Positions 43,362 to 53,917 of a stretch of 60,318 nt of DNA are shown in pieces. Source of the DNA: Agathobaculum sp. (GTDB lineage: Bacteria; Bacillota; Clostridia; Oscillospirales; Butyricicoccaceae); contig NZ_JALFLA010000052.1 of NCBI RefSeq assembly GCF_022775115.1, forward strand, positions 1-60,318, read 5' to 3'. The notes under the pieces are model-generated. The model had not been told where the DNA came from. It did not search any database and worked only from the letters and a program-made list of their open reading frames with translations. The position numbers were made by a program, and so were the translations under genes. Position 1 is the stretch's first letter. Each line of letters starts with the position of its first letter.

Positions 43362-44231
43362 CTATGCGCCGACCCCGCCGGAGCCTGCAACGATCTCAGT
43401 GATCTCCTGCGTGATGGCCGCCTGACGGGCGCGGTTGTAGGACAGATTGAGGTTTTCGATCATCTCGCCGGCATTGTCGGACGCGGCCTCCATCGCCATG
43501 CGGCGCGCGGACTGCTCGGAGCAATAGCTCTCCACCACTGCGCCGTACAGCACACCGTACAGATATTCGGGAATGATCGCGTCGAACACTGCCTCGGGCG
43601 ATGGATCGTACTCCGTCAGCACCTTTGTGCCCTGCGCTCCCTCGGCCTGCGGCTCCTTGTCGAAGCTGGCGGGCAGCAGCTGGATGCACTTGGCCTCCTG
43701 CTGCAGCGGGGAGACAAACTCGGTGTAGCAGAGGAATACCTCGTCTACATCGCCGGCGCGGTAAAGCGCGATCACCTCGTCAATGATCGTGTGCGTATCG
43801 CTGATGCGCATGGTTTCGGCAATGCCGGGATAGTCGCTCACGACCTGCCAACCGCGCTTGGCGTAATGCTCCTGCGCCTTTTTGCCCACCGTGACGATCT
43901 TGGCGCTCTTGTCCCCGATCTCTGCGGCGGCAAGCTTGAACAGGTTGGCATTATAGCCGCCTGCCAGACCGCGGTCGCCCGCGATCACGATGAACAGGCT
44001 GTTCTTGACCGGGCGGCGGCGGGTAAACACCGAGTCACCGTCCCGTGTCTCAGCCGAAAGGCGTCTGACCGTCTGATACATCGTGTTGAAGTAAGGCCGC
44101 GCGGCCAGCGCACGCTCCTTGGCGCGCCGCATCTTGGATGACGCCACCAGCTCCATCGCCTTGGTGATCTGCATGGTGGACTGCACCGATTTGATGCGGC
44201 GCTTGATGTCTTTCATGTTGCCGGAAGCCAT
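43362..44231 (-). CDS. atpG: ATP synthase F1 gamma subunit
   Basis: The rotor shaft of F1, 289 residues. The N-terminal helix reads MKDIKRRIKSVQSTMQITKAMELVASSKMRRA, and the C-terminal helix carries the usual AMEAASDNAGEMIENLNLSYNRARQAAITQEITEIVAG. The middle Rossmann-like domain has FIVIAGDRGLAGGYNANL. ATG 44231 follows GGGAGG, about 20 bp after the atpA stop. Confidence 0.96.
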   Translation of the reverse strand: MASGNMKDIKRRIKSVQSTMQITKAMELVASSKMRRAKERALAARPYFNTMYQTVRRLSAETRDGDSVFTRRRPVKNSLFIVIAGDRGLAGGYNANLFKLAAAEIGDKSAKIVTVGKKAQEHYAKRGWQVVSDYPGIAETMRISDTHTIIDEVIALYRAGDVDEVFLCYTEFVSPLQQEAKCIQLLPASFDKEPQAEGAQGTKVLTEYDPSPEAVFDAIIPEYLYGVLYGAVVESYCSEQSARRMAMEAASDNAGEMIENLNLSYNRARQAAITQEITEIVAGSGGVGA

Positions 44232-44251
44232 AGCTCAGTCCTCCCTTCGCA

Positions 44252-46316
<2,065 letters not shown>

Positions 46317-46322
46317 TTGCGC

Positions 46323-46820
46323 TCACCCCACCTTGTCGATGAACTCTTGGATGAAGCGCTCGTGATCCTGCTGCTTGACGTCGCGCTCGACGACCTTGCC
46401 GGCAATCATAATCGACAGGTTTGCCACCTCGTCCTTCAGCTCGTTCATCGCCTTCTTGCGCTCCTGCTCGATCGTTGTCTCGGCCTTCTTCAGCATCGCC
46501 GCGGCCTGCTGTGAGGACTCCTTGAGGATCTCCTCGCTGCGCACGGTCGCGCGGCGGGTGGCCGAGCCGACGATCTCGGCGGCCTCCTCCTTGGCCTTGG
46601 CCAAACGCTCGGTATAGTCGCTGCGCAGCTTTTCAGCCTCGCTCTGCGCCTTTTCGGCCGAGGTGTACATGGTCTGCACCTCCTCCTCGCGCGCGGCCAT
46701 CATCTTACGAACCGGCCCGAAGAGGAACTTTTTGACGATCAAGAATGTGATCAGCGTATTGCAGATCGTAACGACGATCTCCCACGGTGTGAAGCCTACA
46801 AACGGCATAAAATTTCCCAC
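46323..46820 (-). CDS. atpF: ATP synthase F0 b subunit
   Basis: A 165-residue stator subunit. One membrane helix at the N-terminus (PWEIVVTICNTLITFLIVKKFL) is followed by a long charged helix (about 30-165) with the typical GPVRKMMAAREEEVQTMYTSAEKAQSEA pattern forming a right-handed coiled coil. Only one b gene is present, so the stalk is a homodimer. It lies between atpE and atpH. Confidence 0.93.
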   Translation of the reverse strand: MGNFMPFVGFTPWEIVVTICNTLITFLIVKKFLFGPVRKMMAAREEEVQTMYTSAEKAQSEAEKLRSDYTERLAKAKEEAAEIVGSATRRATVRSEEILKESSQQAAAMLKKAETTIEQERKKAMNELKDEVANLSIMIAGKVVERDVKQQDHERFIQEFIDKVG

Positions 46821-46862
46821 AGGTTTACCTCCTTCCTGAATGGAAGCATTCTACGCCGCTTA

Positions 46863-47153
<291 letters not shown>

Positions 47154-47175
47154 TTAAACAAATTTTGATTTTACG

Positions 47176-47910
47176 TCAGCCTGCGCTGCGCGCGTCACCC
47201 ACATAGGCCATGGTCAGCATACTGAAGATGAATGCCTGCATCGCTGATGTAAAGCAGTCAAAGTACACCGACAAGACACCCGGCAGACCGATCTGCAGCA
47301 GCGGCACCGGCAAAAAGCCGAGCACCAGACGGCTCAGTGCGCTCATCGCGGCCATCAGCAGTGTGGTGATGACCAGACCGCCCGCGATGTTGCCGAAATG
47401 ACGAAACGCCATTGCGACAGGCGTTGCGACCTCACTGAGCACATTGAGCGGCGCCATGACGAATACGGGCTGCAAAAAGCCCTTCAGATAGCCGCCGATA
47501 CCATTGAACTTGATCTTGTTTACCGTGATCAGCGCAAAGGTAATCAGCGCCCACCCGAGCGTCGTATTCAGATCGCCCGTGACGGGACGCATGAAGAACA
47601 GCGACGCGAGCGAACCGCAAAACGAGGACAACAACAGCGTTGCGATATAAGGCGAAAAGGCCCGGTTGTTCGGCCCCATTGCGCTGTCGACCAGATTGTC
47701 GACCATCTGCACGGCCTTTTCCGCGAGCGCCTGCTTCCCCTGCGGGATCTTCTGCATCCGGTGCGTCAAAAAGATGCACAGGCACAGGATGAACAGCATG
47801 ACGATCCATGCGTTGCGCATGGTCTCCGTGATCGGCTGGCCGCCGATCAGCGGTATGCTGTCCGGTATCTGCCATAATATTTTGGGGCCATTGATCTCGA
47901 CACCCCCCAT
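47176..47910 (-). CDS. atpB: ATP synthase F0 a subunit
   Basis: A 244-residue membrane subunit forming the ion half-channels. It has about five or six helices, the essential Arg in the GNIAGG-containing helix region (VAMAFRHFGNIAGGLVI...SRLVLGF), and the C-terminal FDCFTSAMQAFIFSMLTMAYV, typical of the family. The N-terminus NGPKILWQIPDSIPL faces the outside. ATG 47910 is 4 bp from the preceding stop, so the whole operon is tightly coupled. Confidence 0.94.
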   Translation of the reverse strand: MGGVEINGPKILWQIPDSIPLIGGQPITETMRNAWIVMLFILCLCIFLTHRMQKIPQGKQALAEKAVQMVDNLVDSAMGPNNRAFSPYIATLLLSSFCGSLASLFFMRPVTGDLNTTLGWALITFALITVNKIKFNGIGGYLKGFLQPVFVMAPLNVLSEVATPVAMAFRHFGNIAGGLVITTLLMAAMSALSRLVLGFLPVPLLQIGLPGVLSVYFDCFTSAMQAFIFSMLTMAYVGDARSAG

Positions 47911-47913
47911 GCT

Positions 47914-48297
47914 TTACCCTCCTTTCCTCGAAAATATGCTGGAACAAACGAGAAGAATCTTGGGAAAAAACAGCGGCAAAACCGCGGCCAACGGGTCGAT
48001 GAACGGCAGCTTGATCGCCAGAACGACCACCGCGCCGGTCAGCACATAGCGAAAGAAGTACCCGCGGCGAACGATCCTCGTCCCCTGCTCGGGCGGGAAC
48101 AGCACCGCCTTGGCGGCGCTCCGTCCGATCATGCGGAACAGCAGCAGCGAGTAGCACGCGCCGAGCAGCAGGCTGAGCGCCGTCCTGCCCGGCTCGCTGC
48201 CGGCCAGCACGAAAACGCCAAAGGCAGCCAGCGTCAGCGGCGCCATCCCGCGCAGCATGCGCCTTGTTTCCTCGCGGACGATATCCATGCCCGTCAT
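47914..48297 (-). CDS. ATP synthase subunit I-like protein
   Basis: A 127-residue membrane protein with four predicted helices, at the position where atpI is found in Firmicute atp operons. It has RMLRGMAPLTLAAFGVFVLAG and RRGYFFRYVLTGAVVVLAIKL. AtpI helps assemble the c-ring in relatives. Its sequence is poorly conserved, as usual. It overlaps the previous gene's stop by four bases and is followed directly by atpB. Confidence 0.78.
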   Translation of the reverse strand: MTGMDIVREETRRMLRGMAPLTLAAFGVFVLAGSEPGRTALSLLLGACYSLLLFRMIGRSAAKAVLFPPEQGTRIVRRGYFFRYVLTGAVVVLAIKLPFIDPLAAVLPLFFPKILLVCSSIFSRKGG

Positions 48298-48557
48298 GGC
48301 AGCTTGTCCTCCCTTTCACACTCTCTGGCCTTGCGCTCGATCAAGCGCAGAAAATCACGCAGGCTGACCGCCGCGACCGCGACACCGAGCACGATGCCGC
48401 CGATCACAACGCCGTTGCCCCAGCCAAACCTGCTCCGCAGCCAGACCGCGCCAAAGCAGCACAGCAGCGGCGGTGTGATGACCGTGAAGCCCACTTGCGT
48501 GAAGTACACCAGATAGCGCAGCACCGACCAGTCGCTTTTGCGTTTTTTCAACTGCAT
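48294..48557 (-). CDS. AtpZ/AtpI-type small membrane protein
   Basis: An 87-residue protein with two membrane helices (YLVYFTQVGFTVITPPLLCCFG and VVIGGIVLGVAVAAVSL) joined by FGWGNG, matching the AtpZ-type subunit often found before atpI. In other bacteria AtpZ with AtpI is linked to Mg2+/Ca2+ transport or c-ring assembly; the role here is unknown. It is the first gene of the atp operon, and its stop overlaps the next start. Confidence 0.78.
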   Translation of the reverse strand: MQLKKRKSDWSVLRYLVYFTQVGFTVITPPLLCCFGAVWLRSRFGWGNGVVIGGIVLGVAVAAVSLRDFLRLIERKARECEREDKLP

Positions 48558-48636
48558 TCCCCCAAAATCTTTTCCGATGCCGAGGCACAGCTCCGATAAA
48601 AAAATAAGCTTTCCCCCATTTTAAGCATCTTTACCT

Positions 48637-48642
48637 ATTATA
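48637..48642 (-). promoter_or_regulatory. Probable -10 box of the atp operon
   Basis: TATAAT on the minus strand lies about 80 bp upstream of the first atp gene, just after ATG. No good -35 hexamer occurs at 17 bp; a TTGACA lies 30 bp upstream. So only the -10 box is convincing. The rest of 48558-48730 is AT-rich with no gene. Confidence 0.45.
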
Positions 48643-48730
48643 CATGATGAAACGAAAAAAAGAAACCCTTTTTGTCAAAATCGTCTATCATTTTTACTTC
48701 CCAAAGCGGCGCGGGCGGCGATGTAAAAGA

Positions 48731-48761
48731 ACAGACGTAATCCATAGCTGATTACGTCTGT
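48731..48761 (-). terminator. Terminator after the P-loop gene
   Basis: ACAGACGTAATC (48731-48742) and GATTACGTCTGT (48750-48761) form a perfect 12-bp stem. The leftward strand has a TTCTTTTACA tail. Confidence 0.65.
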
Positions 48762-48782
48762 TTGCAGGCGGCATTATGTATT

Positions 48783-49196
48783 TTACAAGAACTGCTTCAT
48801 ACCCTCGGTGACCGCAGAGATATCCTCGCTGAGCGAGACGGTGAAATTGACGCTGTGCTCCTTGGAAAAAGCGTCCAGCGCGGTCAGAAACGCCTCGGCC
48901 TTGGCCGCATCTCTGCCGCTGTCCGCGATCTTATACAAGCCGTCGATAAATACGCGGGTGATGTCATAATTGCCGGCATGGATGCCGCACAGGAAGCCAA
49001 GCAGGCTGTCATAGCCCTTGACCGGATAGTCGGTCGCGTCGATCAGGCGTGCGTCGTGCGAAATGTCGAACGTCAGCTTATTGCCGCGCGAGATGCAGAC
49101 AACACTGCCCTTTTCTTCCTTTACCGCGGTGTTGACCTGGTCGATCAATTCCTTGGTCTTGCCAGAGCCTGTGCCGCCGATGATAAGTTTTACCAT
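48783..49196 (-). CDS. Small P-loop ATPase of unknown function
   Basis: A 137-residue cytoplasmic protein with a clear Walker A near the start (LIIGGTGSGKTKELIDQVN) and an acidic strand ITRVFIDGLYKI that could act as Walker B. The size and pattern match a small family of uncharacterised Clostridia proteins with a truncated RecA-like fold. I cannot name a role. ATG 49196 follows GGAGGAAATAATC. It is a single-gene unit with its own terminator. Confidence 0.7.
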   Translation of the reverse strand: MVKLIIGGTGSGKTKELIDQVNTAVKEEKGSVVCISRGNKLTFDISHDARLIDATDYPVKGYDSLLGFLCGIHAGNYDITRVFIDGLYKIADSGRDAAKAEAFLTALDAFSKEHSVNFTVSLSEDISAVTEGMKQFL

Positions 49197-49280
49197 TGAT
49201 TATTTCCTCCCAACCTTTGAGGTTGTTTTTAGTGTACCATAGTTTACCCAAAACCACAAGCATGTTTTATCAATTTCCCG

Positions 49281-50429
49281 TCAATTTGTCTGGTTTTCCT
49301 GCGCGCCGCAGAACAGCGCGCCCCACAAACCGGAAAACAGCTCGCCCAGCCCCTTGCACTCGACCGCCTCGGCCGCGACCAGTGGCACGCGCAGCACGAC
49401 CTGTCCGTCGCTCAGCACGGTCAGCTCACCCAGCGGCTGCCCCTGCTCAATGGGCGCGCGGACCGACTCCGGCAGGTCGATCTGCGGCTCCAATGCGGCG
49501 GCCTTGGACTTTTCGATGATGAGCGAGCCGCTGTCCTCCATCTGCGGCTGCACAAACGCCGCGCGTCCCAGCGTGACCGGTACCGGCGGCAGCAGGTCAT
49601 CCGGCAGCGTGTAGGCCGTAAAGTTTGCAAAGCCGTAATTGAGCAGCGCGGTCGCGTCGGCCATGCGGTTTTCCTTGGTCGGTGCGGCCATGACGATGGC
49701 GACAAGGCTCAGTCCGTCCCGCTCGGCCGTGGCCGAGATGCAAAAGCCCGCCTCAGAGATATAGCCGGTTTTCAGTCCGGTCAAGCCCTGATAGCTTTTT
49801 AGCATCTTATTGGTGTTGGCCAACGAGAATTTGCCGCCCCGGATGCTGTCCATCCAAATGCGCGTATAGTCGAGTATCTTCGGGTGGCGCAGCAGCTCGC
49901 ACGAGATCAACGCCAGATCGTGCGCCGTGGTCATGGTTTTCTGCCCCATGCCATCCAGCCCGTTGGCGTTGATGAACTGCGTGCCGGTGCAGCCCAGCTC
50001 GGCCGCGCGGGTGTTCATCCGCTCGACAAAAGCGGCCTCCGTGCCGGCCAGATGCTCGGCCACGGCCACGGCGCAGTCGTTTGCCGAGCCGACCGCGATC
50101 GCCTTGAGCATCTCGTCGAGCGTGAGCTGCTCGCCTGGTTCAAGCCAGATCTGCGTGCCGCCCATCGAGCAGGCATACTCGCTGCCCGTTATCATCGTGT
50201 CGAGCGAGACCTCGCCGCGGTCGAGCGCCTCCATGGTCAGCAGCATGGTCATGATTTTGGTCACCGAGGCAGGCTGCAGCGGCTCATCGGCGTTATAGGA
50301 ATAAAGCTCCTGTCCGTTCGCGGCGTACAGCGCAGCCGATTTGGCGTACAGCGTACCCATCTCGGGCAACGCCAGCGCCGGCTGCGCCAGCAGCGCAAGA
50401 CAAAGCGCAAGACATACGATCTTTCTCAT
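49281..50429 (-). CDS. D-alanyl-D-alanine carboxypeptidase (DacF-like)
   Basis: A 382-residue penicillin-binding protein that trims the terminal D-Ala of cell-wall stem peptides. It has a signal peptide (IVCLALCLALLAQPALA), SxxK in PASVTKIMTMLLTMEAL, SxN in GSANDCAVAVAEHL, and KTG in TGLKTGYISEAGFC, then a beta-rich C-terminal domain (about 270-382). ATG 50429 follows AAAAGGAGG; the longer frame to 50489 lacks a site. In spore formers DacF-type enzymes shape cortex or vegetative wall. The context does not decide which. Confidence 0.93.
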   Translation of the reverse strand: MRKIVCLALCLALLAQPALALPEMGTLYAKSAALYAANGQELYSYNADEPLQPASVTKIMTMLLTMEALDRGEVSLDTMITGSEYACSMGGTQIWLEPGEQLTLDEMLKAIAVGSANDCAVAVAEHLAGTEAAFVERMNTRAAELGCTGTQFINANGLDGMGQKTMTTAHDLALISCELLRHPKILDYTRIWMDSIRGGKFSLANTNKMLKSYQGLTGLKTGYISEAGFCISATAERDGLSLVAIVMAAPTKENRMADATALLNYGFANFTAYTLPDDLLPPVPVTLGRAAFVQPQMEDSGSLIIEKSKAAALEPQIDLPESVRAPIEQGQPLGELTVLSDGQVVLRVPLVAAEAVECKGLGELFSGLWGALFCGAQENQTN

Positions 50430-50492
50430 CCGGTCTGTCCTCCTTTTGTGCCATCCTATGCAGGAGGACGCGTAAACATACCGCACCATACG

Positions 50493-50530
50493 AAAAACTG
50501 CTCGAAAATATTGTTTTCGAGCAGTTTTCT
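50493..50530 (-). terminator. Terminator after the deacetylase gene
   Basis: AAAACTGCTCGAAAA (50494-50508) and TTTTCGAGCAGTTTT (50514-50528) form a perfect 15-bp stem. It sits between the deacetylase stop and the carboxypeptidase start. Confidence 0.85.
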
Positions 50531-50547
50531 ATGATTTTGATAGGCCG

Positions 50548-52371
50548 TCAGCTGAACTCCGTGGGCGAATAGGTGCCGTCTGCAATGCTTTGGGCAGTCG
50601 CGTCGGACAGGTCGTTATACACAACACCAGCCTCAAGCGATATCCCCTTGATCGCCGCAAGCTCGGATACCGTGACAAAGGCATAGGTTTTATCCGTACG
50701 GCTTTGCAGCTCGTCTATCGCGGCCAGCACACCCTGCACAGTGGTCGGATAGATATCGTGCATCAGCACGATATCGCCGTCTTTCACCTTGCTGACGATC
50801 GCGTTCTTGACACTTTCCGCGTCGCGCACGCGCCAATCCTCGGTATCCAGGCTCCAGTTGACGATCGGCAGACCCAGCCCCCTCATCTGCTCCTTGACCG
50901 TGCCGTTGACGCCGCCGCCCACCGGGCGCATGACCGTCGGCTTATGGCTGGTGAAGGAAGCGATCAGGTCGCTCGTCGAGCTGACTTGGTCGTAAACGCC
51001 GTCCGCATCCAGTCCGGTCAGCTTGACGGCCGGGTGATCCATCGTGTGGTTGCCCAGCTCGTGCCCCTCGGCCAGATAGCGCGCCATGTGGCTGTTAAAA
51101 TCCTTGATACGGTAGCCGCACATGAAGAAGGTGGCGTGCGCGCCGCGCTCCTTCAGCCCGTCGAGCAGCGAAGCCGTCAGCCCCTTAGCATACGCCCCCA
51201 TCGCGCCGGTCGGGCCGTCGTCAAAGGTCAGCGCAATATAGGCATCAGCCTCCGGGATATTGCCGCTAAGCGCGGCTGTAAGCTGCTCCTGCATGCCGCT
51301 GAGGTAGGCCTTTTGGCTGTCGAATCCATCCAGAGACATTTTGGTGAATGCGAGCATGCCGCTGCCGTCGTCCAGCTTGGTATAGGTACGGCCGATCAGC
51401 GCAGCGAACAGCGGCGCGGACACGCGGAACACGCCGGTCTCCTCATCCTGGTAGGCCGCTATCCCATCGCCCTTGACGCGCTTGCCGTCGATCTTGGCCT
51501 TGCCATCCGCCGAAACGGTGGCTGCCACGCCGTTATAGGAAACGTTCCACTCCTTTTGCCCGTCAAACGCGGCTGTACCGCCGAGCGCCGTGATACCCGC
51601 GCGCAGCGGGATATACGGCATACCATCAACCTCTACCACGGCCTCGCCCGTGCGCTTGCCCTCCCCGCTCATCTGCGCAGAGGCGCCGTTTGCCAGCACC
51701 TTGTCCGACTGCACGCGCATCACCACGCTGCCGTCAAGCAATTGCTGCCGCGAGGGGCCGAGCGTGGCGATTGCGTCCGACGCGGCCGCTTGCAGATTCT
51801 TTTCGCTCAGCGCTTTTTTGGACTTGGTGATAATCAGCAGGCCGCCCTGCTCGGCGCTCAGCTCATCGACTTGCCACGAAAACGCCTCACAGAAGTCCCG
51901 CGCGGGCACATAGGTCTCCCCGTTCACAACACGCACTTTGGCATTCATCGTCAGCGTCTGGTCGTTAAAGCGTAGGGTCTGGCTATCCGCCTGCACGCGG
52001 GCGGTGTCCTTCTTATACTTGACGGTGGCCGTCCTGCTCACCTGATCCCACTCGATCGTCATGCCGAACTGGTCGCACAGCCGCGACAGCGGCACAAGTG
52101 CTACGTCCGTCTCATCCCGAAAGGGAGCCGCGCCACCAAGATCCACCACGCCGCTGCTGGCGAATGCTTTGCTGTTTTCCATCTGATAGACGACCTGGCC
52201 GCGGTCGCTTCCAAGGATCACGCCCGAGATGCCCTTCACGATGCGCACGGTCACCGGCACGGCGATCACGATGAGCAAAATCAGCACGGCCAGCACGCCG
52301 TAATGGCTGTTGCGCCGGCGACGGTGACGGCGGCGGTATCTAGGCCGATAGGTCGTTTGTTGATAAGTCAT
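50548..52371 (-). CDS. Polysaccharide deacetylase with copper-amine-oxidase-N-like domains
   Basis: A 607-residue protein with a basic cytoplasmic tail (RPRYRRRHRRRRNS), one membrane anchor (VLAVLILLIVIAVPVTVRIV), two beta-rich repeats like the copper-amine-oxidase N-terminal domain (about 80-170 and 215-300), and a C-terminal NodB domain (about 370-560). NodB motifs are YIALTFDDGP, GHELGNHTMDHP, RPVGGG and DGDIVLMHDI. It should remove acetyl groups from wall or surface glycans outside the cell. It is read leftward after the second DegV gene. Confidence 0.9.
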   Translation of the reverse strand: MTYQQTTYRPRYRRRHRRRRNSHYGVLAVLILLIVIAVPVTVRIVKGISGVILGSDRGQVVYQMENSKAFASSGVVDLGGAAPFRDETDVALVPLSRLCDQFGMTIEWDQVSRTATVKYKKDTARVQADSQTLRFNDQTLTMNAKVRVVNGETYVPARDFCEAFSWQVDELSAEQGGLLIITKSKKALSEKNLQAAASDAIATLGPSRQQLLDGSVVMRVQSDKVLANGASAQMSGEGKRTGEAVVEVDGMPYIPLRAGITALGGTAAFDGQKEWNVSYNGVAATVSADGKAKIDGKRVKGDGIAAYQDEETGVFRVSAPLFAALIGRTYTKLDDGSGMLAFTKMSLDGFDSQKAYLSGMQEQLTAALSGNIPEADAYIALTFDDGPTGAMGAYAKGLTASLLDGLKERGAHATFFMCGYRIKDFNSHMARYLAEGHELGNHTMDHPAVKLTGLDADGVYDQVSSTSDLIASFTSHKPTVMRPVGGGVNGTVKEQMRGLGLPIVNWSLDTEDWRVRDAESVKNAIVSKVKDGDIVLMHDIYPTTVQGVLAAIDELQSRTDKTYAFVTVSELAAIKGISLEAGVVYNDLSDATAQSIADGTYSPTEFS

Positions 52372-52464
52372 GGTTGTCCGCTCCTCCTCTATCCCACGTT
52401 TGCTGCTACACCATTTTATTGCGGTTCGGCCGCGCCTATCCCAAACGCGCCGTCTGCTTTGCTT

Positions 52465-53352
52465 TTACTGTGTCTGCCCCGCGGCCTCGAGCGCGCGGTC
52501 GAGCAGCTGCACACCCACACCGAGCAGCCGCGGTCCTACATACGCGGCCAGTGTGCAGTCGATCTCGCCCTCCATGCAGTAAGCAAAATCGGGCAGCTTT
52601 TGCTGCGCAAGCGCACGCAGCGCGCGCAGCTCGGCAGGCGCATCGCCGTGCGCAAGCGCCAGATTGAACCGTGCCCCTCTCGGCACGCGCGCGGCCGCTA
52701 TATCGACCATCTTGGCCAGCGCGGCCTTGCGCCCGCGCACCTTGGCGGCGTTTACCAATTGCCCATCCGGTGTAAAGGAGAGGATGGGCTTGATCTGCAT
52801 CAGCGTGCCCGCCACCGCGGTGATCTTGCCGATGCGCCCACCCTTTTGCAGGTATTCCAGCGTATCGACGCAGAAAAACACCTGCGTATCCCGCAGCAAC
52901 GGCGGCAGCGCGCGTAGCAGCGCGCTCCAGCTCCAGCCCGCCTCGATCCAGCGCGCGGCCTGTAGCACGGTCAGGCCGATGCCGAGCGAGCCGCTCTGCG
53001 TGTCGAACGCGGCGACCTCCAGCCCGGCTGTCTGCTCGCCGATCAGGCGCACCATATTATAAGTGCCGCTCAGGCCGCCGGACAGGTGAAGCGCCAGCAC
53101 CTTGGTATAGCCCGCCCGCTTGATCCGTGCGAAGGCATCTTCGACCGCATCACCGCCCGGCAGCGTGGTTTTAGGCATCTCGTCCGGCAGGCGGCGGTAG
53201 ACCTCGGCCGGTGTGATATCGACCCCGTCCGCGTACTCACCGTCGGAAAAGATCAGCTTGAGCGGGACGACATGGATATCATACTTGCGCAGCAACACGC
53301 GCGGTATATCGGCGCAGGAATCGGTCAGCAAGGCGATTTTTTGACGGTTCAT
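52465..53352 (-). CDS. DegV family fatty-acid-binding protein (second copy)
   Basis: A 295-residue DegV protein. It has LLTDSCADIPRVLLRKY, the fatty-acid-site run MPKTTLPGGDAVEDAF, ALHLSGGLSGTYNMVRLI, VDTLEYLQKGGRIGKITAVAG and IKPILSFTPDGQL. The Thr/Ser pair near residue 70 is less typical than in the first copy. ATG 53352 follows GGGAGAAGCT; the frame extending to 53394 has no site. With the copy at 24541 it suggests at least two FakB-like lipid specificities. Confidence 0.9.
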   Translation of the reverse strand: MNRQKIALLTDSCADIPRVLLRKYDIHVVPLKLIFSDGEYADGVDITPAEVYRRLPDEMPKTTLPGGDAVEDAFARIKRAGYTKVLALHLSGGLSGTYNMVRLIGEQTAGLEVAAFDTQSGSLGIGLTVLQAARWIEAGWSWSALLRALPPLLRDTQVFFCVDTLEYLQKGGRIGKITAVAGTLMQIKPILSFTPDGQLVNAAKVRGRKAALAKMVDIAAARVPRGARFNLALAHGDAPAELRALRALAQQKLPDFAYCMEGEIDCTLAAYVGPRLLGVGVQLLDRALEAAGQTQ

Positions 53353-53365
53353 AGCTTCTCCCATC

Positions 53366-53554
53366 TCACAGTTCTTCCCCGGCGCTCCAATCAATCAAAT
53401 GAGGCGAGACTTCAGGTGTGCGCTGTCCGAGGGGCGCTACCTTGACGCCGAAAAAGTCATACCACTGGCCGCAGGCGTCGCATTGCCACGCACTCGCCGC
53501 AGTCTCATCCATGATATAGATCTCATTCCCGCATTCGCAGGTCAAAATGGTCAT
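53366..53554 (-). CDS. Small zinc-ribbon protein
   Basis: A 62-residue protein with a Cys-rich N-terminal half: CECGNEIYIMDETAASAWQCDACGQW, giving two CxC or CxxC pairs about 20 residues apart, a likely zinc ribbon. The second half (KVAPLGQRTPEVSPHLIDW) has no known motif. ATG 53554 follows AAAGGAG. The stop lies 13 bp before the DegV start, so the two are probably co-transcribed. The function is unknown. Confidence 0.75.
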   Translation of the reverse strand: MTILTCECGNEIYIMDETAASAWQCDACGQWYDFFGVKVAPLGQRTPEVSPHLIDWSAGEEL

Positions 53555-53917
53555 CGCAGCAGCTCCTTTGCAGCATTGCTTCCGTTTCGCAGCCGCCCTC
53601 CCACGGCGGCCGGCGCGCTTTTCGACCGAAGCTGCGCGCCATCGGCGACGGCATTGGTGAAGAATATATAATAGCCATTTTACTGCTATTATATCATGGT
53701 TGTGCGCAAAAGTCGACTCTCTTCTTTCATAAAAAAGAACCAGCAATTTTGTCATATTCCTCATCTGTTTTATGCTATTTGCCGCCCTGTGCGTAGGCAT
53801 TCCACACCCATAGCCGAAAAACCATACCATTCTATTGCGGTAGGTGCTATACTATATACATCACATCGCCCTATTACCCGATGTCACACCACGCAAAGAA
53901 AGCGAGGACATGGAGAA
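53555..53917. other. Gene-free intergenic stretch with one palindrome
   Basis: No credible gene. It contains a 10-bp hairpin, ATATAATAGC (53666-53675) and GCTATTATAT (53685-53694) with a 9-base loop, like the repeats at 23114-23248. Candidate -10 sequences (TATACT near 53850) could serve the sensor kinase gene, but no -35 hexamer is clear. Confidence 0.5.
53666..53694. repeat. Palindromic intergenic repeat, diverged copy
   Basis: The stem arms share the TATAATAGC / GCTATTATA core with the two 33-bp palindromes near 23.1-23.2 kb, but the loop and outer bases differ. Confidence 0.55.
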